This document shows, piece by piece, positions 59,601 to 64,000 of a DNA stretch of 64,000 bases. A program made the position numbers and the translations under genes. The number at the start of each line of letters is the position of its first letter. The stretch's first letter is position 1. Source of the DNA: Parelaphostrongylus tenuis (lineage: Eukaryota; Nematoda; Chromadorea; Rhabditida; Metastrongylidae); contig JAHQIW010005416.1 in the NCBI GenBank assembly GCA_019055375.1, positions 18,943 through 82,942 on the forward strand. Reading direction: 5' to 3'. The notes under the pieces are model-generated. The model was not told the origin of the DNA. It did no database searches and saw only the letters and a list, made by a program, of their open reading frames with translations.

Positions 59601-62600
59601 AAGTGTCTCAAGATGGAGTTTGAATACTTACAAGATTTCTAGTTAGAGCGCTACCTGTTTAAAAAGCTAAAAGCCACATTTTGAGTGATAACTATGGGAT
59701 CTTAGTTGAATACAAATTTCGATTTTCTGAACTCACAATCTAGATACTTACCTGGCGTGCCACTGCACTTCTGTAGGTCCTGCGTACAACATAGGAGATG
59801 GAAATATGGAAAGAACTGTCCACGATGGATCAAGCACTCCTTCAGCAATGACAGCCTCGTGTTGACGTATTCTCACGGCTAGGGGAACATCGTCTTCCTT
59901 CGTCCAACCACCTAAAACCAGAAAAAAAAATCTGGACGTTTCATAGCTCTCATACCAAATATAGTGCTGAATTCAGGAGATTTCTGTGACATGTATGAAG
60001 ATGGAAGAACCAGTGTTAAGTACACAGCACATAATGCAAGAAAGTCTCCTCTACCTATGGTTTATGATTAACAGACATCAGGAAGGCATTCTATACTTTT
60101 TCATTATGACACAGCAGAATTTGACGGGCTTCCTCTTTTTCGTAATACCTCTGCATCCACTTTAGTTTTAGGAATGCAGCCCGCTAAACTTTGTTCTTGT
60201 GTCATCCCATCACTGTCTACAGTTTTTATGTGAATGCAACAGTAGCAAACAACAACGGCAGCCTCGTCAGTTGCACAGTGCCCTTTCGTCTGAGCCCGTC
60301 TGAGTATTGCATTGTATCAGTGCCCATAACAGACCACATGCATGGCTTAAAAATAATTATCAGGCATACTGAATTTGAGCGTGGTTATCAAGAAAACACT
60401 CGAGACGAAGTATAGTGCACAACACTGCCTATTTAGTGATATCGTTCACTTGATGGCGCGTGTAAAGAGTACGTCTGCGATTCTTGAATGTAAGGGGGTT
60501 CTCCCCATAAGGGATGGCTCAGACGAGAGGCATGTGCAACTGACGAGGCTGCAAGGTCGAAAAGCGGCATTGCACTGTATAAGTGCCCATAACAGACCAC
60601 ATGCATGGCTCACAATAATTATCAGACATATTGGAATTTGAGCGCGGTCTTGAGAAAACACTCGGAAACGAAAGGGTACAGAACTTTCAAGCTTTTCCGT
60701 GTGAGTACGGCTGCTGCTTGAGAAATTTTATATTCTTTAGATGTTCTTGAATGATTATTCTTAGAATCCTAGACAGTCGTTCTGCACGGTTCCAAACGTG
60801 GATTGAAGGGAGTGATTGATCCCAACAAATCCTGTTACCGATTTCTCGATCGTGGAGGGACGGAGGCTGGGTAGTTTGTGTGCAAGCTCGAATCAGCACC
60901 TTTATTAATGATTACGCTGAAAGTGACTGTAGAATCCGATCAAAATCAAAGTATAATAAAAGCTACTTCTAACAAACTGATCCGAAATGACGAAGAAAGA
61001 AATTGATGCCGTATTACATAAAGTTATGCAATAGAACTTATCTAATGGATGTAGCAGTAAAATCGGATTACGGTATTTTTGCAGAAGTTTTTCTCGTGCA
61101 TCTCTCATCAGAAGAGCATGGCCATTATGTATTGGATTACGTAGTTGGAAAACAAACACAACGTCAGCATCTGAAAGGAGTAGTTTGATGAATATTTCGT
61201 AGCTCGACAGTGCCACAAAGCCCTCAGAGCAATCCAACAGCATTTCTACCTTTATGCTGGAAAATCTTCCTTAATTCATTTGGAGTCTTTCGGAAAGCAT
61301 TCAGCTCGTCGTCAAAAGTAATTCGTTCCAACACCTGATAAAACGATGTGCGTGAGAGATGTATAGTTTCAAGGTTATAGCAGGCCTTGTAAATTATCAC
61401 ACCATTTATAACAGTTATTTCGCCTCAATCTGCTGTTTTCTTCATTTCTTATACTTATGACTACTGATCTTACTAGTTGCAGATTTAGCATAGCCACAGA
61501 TGAGTCTTGGCAGCCAGCTCCAAGTTTCCTCATAAACTTCTCTATGATGCTACATCATCAGCTTTGACATGAATTTTTACTACAAGCTATTTTATCGCTC
61601 TTTATCTTCACTTTATCGAAATGAGCACTTGCAACTTTTTATGCTCTGAATTTCTCGTCGGTTGTGCGCCTGTATCCTTTATACCCACACTTTCATGAAC
61701 CATACGACCTGTACTTTTCCCTCAGTGTAGCGCTTTATCGGTGGCTTAGTGGTATAATGCTCGGCTGACACGCAGGAAATACGGGTTCGATTTCTAGCCA
61801 ATGCACCATTCTTAATGCCTTCAGTGGGGGAGGGAGGGACTCGTAGAAATAAGTTAGCTTCATTGGAGATTCTACTAGAACAATTAGAATTTGGCGACGG
61901 TTGCCATATATAGCGTTGCGTGCTGTTTTGGTCGAACTATTGTATTGAAGACTCCCGCCACGCGGGTCTTGATGAGTTGGAACGAGGGCCGTGGAATGAT
62001 TGTAGTTCATACTGACTAGAGAACAATATAGTTCGTTACAGCAATCATTCAAATGGATGATTGAATTTGGTTCCCGGATCGCACACGTCAGGTGAACATT
62101 CTACCACTGAAATACCAATGAAACGCCAAATCGAGGCAAAAGTCACAGACCGTATGGTTGACAAAAGTGTAAGCACAAAGAGATACATGGGGTACAACCG
62201 ATGAGAAAAAAATTTAGAGCATAAAACTTACAAGTGCTCACTTCGATGGGAAAGCGATGAACCATCGCATCTAGGACAAGTTTATGGGAATCACGAGCGC
62301 GGCTGCCATGACTCATCTGCTGGCTGTGCTAATTTGTCAACTACCCTAATTTTCCATAGATAAGAGCGATCTGTGCTAAATGTGTGTGGGATGTTTTGGG
62401 CGTCCTATCGTACCTTTTGTCCCGTAATTTTCGGTTAATCTTGTTGTCCCGTGTTTCGTTATTGTTTTTTAATTTCTTGGTTTTTTTTCTTTTTGTATAA
62501 TATTTAGGTGCTTTTTTTCAGGGGGTCTGAGAACCATGATGGGCGGGCCATAAGTCCTTACACTGCGGCGCGCGTGTTTCGCGCAGTCCTTTTTGTGCAA

Positions 62601-63857
62601 AACTACAGGCCGCCTCTTTCTTGGAAAATTTCAAGAGTAGCTGACTTAATAGTCATGAAATATATCAAATAATGACAATTTCACCTATTGCTAGGGAAAT
62701 TACTGTACACCAGTCCCCACTAACTGCGTAGGAATTATTTTTTGGAGGGGGGGGGTTAGATTTCGCCGCTGCATTTAGTGGCATACGATTAGTAAAAAAA
62801 AAACACTTTCCTATCAATTTTGGTTGTTTCTGACATCTTACAAACTTGCAAGCAGGCAAAATGTATATCTAAATAGAAAAAATCAAACATCGGAGAAACG
62901 TTTAGAGTTATAGCTAATGTGACTTCTCAAAAATCCTCCCCCCGCTTACAATTTTCATTGTTGAAAGGAATTACTTACTATTTGGTGTAAATATTGAAAA
63001 AAATAGATTCAGAATAGAGATAACCATGGAAGACTCAATGCTTACGAAGTCGGAAAAAATAGACTATAAGACTGCATCTTTAATTGCCCACCCCCACATC
63101 ATACTCCACTGTATCACTAGGATACACTTTGATCGGTAATTATCGTCATCCACTGTTCTCAAACCTACACTTCTAAAAACATTCATTACAGTCTGTCCAG
63201 AATGGATTAGAGCCCTTCGACGCTGGTACTGCAGAGCCTAACATAGGCCCGCCTCGTGCTTCATTTAGTGGCGCCCCGCGGCCACACTGTGGCATACTAG
63301 CAGGGATGGGAAGTGGACTTTTTGATGAGTTAGTAGCTCGTGAGATGAGGTTAATACTCACGTTTTTCCACGGCTGTGGAACTGATCAGAGTAGAAATCC
63401 GCTACTCATCGTACTGTTTGTAAACCGCTTGCAACAAATATCAAACGCTATTACCGGAAGATTGCGCCCTCACATCCCTGCAGGGTTCAATGTGGGACGT
63501 GAAAACTTATAAAGAAGCGGGCGACACGGCCGAACGTTTACTGATGCCTCCGGACGTTCCAACTCGAGAAAGCTCTAAACATGCTTACAGACTATGATAG
63601 CAATGATTTCTTCGGTTCAGAGAATCTATGACGAGAATTTCTGAGGAGACGGTCGCGTCATTCATAAAACACATACTTAGATCTACTCAAGACACATGGA
63701 CGCTAGAAAGTACTTGCCTAACGGCCGGATGTCGAGGATCACTAACAGCAAATTGCCTGGCCACACGCTCACCGACGAGAGAGCGAACACTCGCGTCGTT
63801 CAGCACTGCTATACGGTAACGTGCGAGGTTAGGCCGATTTGCGGTGATATACGTTGC
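56679..63857 (-). CDS. pps-1: PAPS synthetase, ATP-sulfurylase part (5' end outside window)
   Basis: Bifunctional 3'-phosphoadenosine-5'-phosphosulfate synthetase makes the sulfate donor for cytosolic and Golgi sulfotransferases. Only ATP-sulfurylase exons are visible, listed 5'->3' on the minus strand: 63714-63857 (diverged; [20 protein letters not shown]), 61250-61334 ([18 protein letters not shown]), 61042-61170 ([14 protein letters not shown], the HxGH nucleotide-binding motif), 59752-59911 ([26 protein letters not shown]), 58850-58958 ([20 protein letters not shown]), 57605-57676 ([20 protein letters not shown]), 57436-57518 ([20 protein letters not shown]), 56679-56766 (PPDGFMAP, stop TAG). 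Phases agree throughout. A short exon of about 45 nt, expected to encode the SGDWLVGGDLQ-type segment between the first two listed exons, was not found. The donor after 61042 reads ATAAGT instead of GTAAGT. The APS kinase domain should lie beyond 64000. Identity of the seven downstream exons is firm; exon 63714-63857 is less certain. Symbol by orthology. Confidence 0.88.
56911..56955. repeat. (CT)n microsatellite
   Basis: Interrupted CT/TC repeat within the last PAPS synthetase intron. Confidence 0.9.
59326..59398 (-). repeat. SINE family S2 head
   Basis: Minus strand GGCAGCGCAACTGGTTAGAACACG with B box GTGTTCGAGTCCC. The S2 tail phrase CCCAATGATGTAGAGTGG (+) precedes it at 59290-59308. Confidence 0.55.
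60225..60670 (+). mobile_element. Tandem hammerhead-type repeats (PAPS synthetase intron)
   Basis: Two direct copies of TGCCCATAACAGACCACATG (starting at 60321 and 60584) are 263 bp apart, each followed by AATAATTATCAG and TTTGAGCG. A hammerhead-like core precedes the second; a broken one (minus, CTGACGAGGC) lies near 60255-60290. Confidence 0.6.
60534..60575 (+). ncRNA. Hammerhead-like motif, likely inactive
   Basis: Stem I pairs fully (GTGCAA with TTGCAC), CTGACGA and GAAA are present, and stem II is 3 bp (GGC/GTC with a wobble). The cleavage triplet is GCA, not NUH, as in the 33.7 kb copy. Confidence 0.5.
61040..61041 (-). other. pps-1: Altered 5' splice site in PAPS synthetase
   Basis: Exon 61042-61170 must end with the first base of a Gly codon to join exon 59752-59911 in frame. 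The next six bases on the minus strand are ATAAGT, so the invariant donor G is an A. Confidence 0.75.
61735..61807 (+). pseudogene. tRNA-Gly-like pseudogene
   Basis: TCGGTGGCTTAGTGGTATAA resembles the tRNA-Gly 5' half, and GGGTTCGATTTCTAG..CAATGCACC the 3' half. The anticodon position reads GAC where GCC is expected, and stems are mismatched. Degenerate. Confidence 0.6.
62052..62120 (-). pseudogene. tRNA-Gly-like remnant, opposite strand
   Basis: Minus strand CATTGGTATTTCAGTGGTAG followed by AATGTTCACCTGACGTGTGC resembles the tRNA-Gly 5' half. The T-arm is poor. Inverted relative to 61735-61807, about 245 bp away. Confidence 0.5.
62130..63700. other. PAPS synthetase intron region, no feature placed
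   Basis: Mixed composition with a GC-rich patch at 63180-63300. The missing short ATP-sulfurylase exon should lie between 61335 and 63713 but I could not identify it. Confidence 0.5.
63714..63857 (-). other. pps-1: Probable upstream exon of PAPS synthetase (diverged)
   Basis: CTCTTTCAG acceptor, 48 open codons, and a GTACTT donor at 63713, phase 0 at both ends. The segment RIAVLND...ERVARQF...[10 protein letters not shown] matches the ATP-sulfurylase stretch that precedes the SGDWL motif. Its middle (ASVRSLVG) departs from the family's usual FYxHRxEE, so it could contain indels or be a diverged copy. Confidence 0.65.
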
Positions 63858-64000
63858 CTGAAAGAGAAGACACGAAATGCACCGTGTAAACATCTTTACA
63901 TTTATCACACTTTAAGGCAACGCATAAAGTAGTGAGGTCACTTTACTCTACAGAGCACAGTTAGTGTGGTGATAGTTTATAGCACGCCACTAGCTCTTAG

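Noticed and set aside
61975..62000. TTGATGAG..GGAACGAG resembling a hammerhead core
   Set aside because: GAAA box and pairing stem I are absent.
62700..62740. Minus-strand SGDW reading that might be the missing PAPS synthetase exon
   Set aside because: An acceptor-like CTACGCAG precedes it, but the phase is wrong and the residues after W do not match the LVGGDL motif.
1..64000. CRISPR arrays, operons, bacterial promoters or rRNA genes
   Set aside because: None seen; the window is eukaryotic with spliced genes, and repeats are dispersed rather than regularly spaced.

Overview
The window looks like nuclear DNA of a clade V (strongylid, probably hookworm-like) nematode. The reasons are small conserved exons in very long introns, likely spliced-leader acceptors just 5' of two start codons, nematode transthyretin-like and RTE-type coding, and many tRNA-derived SINEs. 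The organism is an inference from these features.

Three genes are supported by exon-by-exon protein similarity with consistent splice phases. (1) Positions 800-18967 (+): coatomer gamma subunit (gamma-COP), 24 exons, about 871 codons, apparently complete. Its reading frame is broken by four apparent one-base deletions (exons 3, 18 twice, 20), which look like unpolished assembly errors. (2) Positions 41095-50383 (+): a secreted transthyretin-like (TTR) family protein, 4 exons, 141 aa, intact. (3) Positions 56679-63857 (-): the ATP-sulfurylase half of a bifunctional PAPS synthetase. Its N-terminal (APS kinase) exons lie beyond the right edge, one short exon was not found, and one donor reads AT instead of GT. 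From memory, gamma-COP, TTR genes and PAPS synthetase are also neighbours in C. elegans, which would make this old microsynteny.

The rest is introns and intergenic DNA filled with transposon debris. Penelope-like elements (PLEs) with recognisable GIY-YIG endonuclease remnants occur at six places, five of them as head-to-head inverted pairs. An RTE-type LINE fossil is at 31.4-33.6 kb, a piggyBac fossil at 28.6-29.3 kb and a mariner fossil at 37.9-38.3 kb. There are at least three tRNA-derived SINE families (one copy with an 11-bp target duplication), a GC-rich repeat family, a long dispersed repeat in introns of both gamma-COP and the TTR gene, and a hairpin MITE.

The most unusual content is a set of hammerhead ribozyme motifs. 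Two have complete type I cores (21377-21419 minus, 44182-44224 plus); others are decayed (2.3, 33.7, 43.9 and 60.5 kb). They sit in one dispersed repeat family with shared flanks. At 43.8-44.2 kb two copies form a roughly 190-bp-arm inverted repeat with outward-facing ribozymes, a few hundred bases from a PLE pair. This fits hammerhead-bearing PLE terminal repeats or a non-autonomous relative.

The intergenic stretches 19.0-41.1 kb and 50.4-56.7 kb show no gene I can support beyond weak candidates, which are listed as such.
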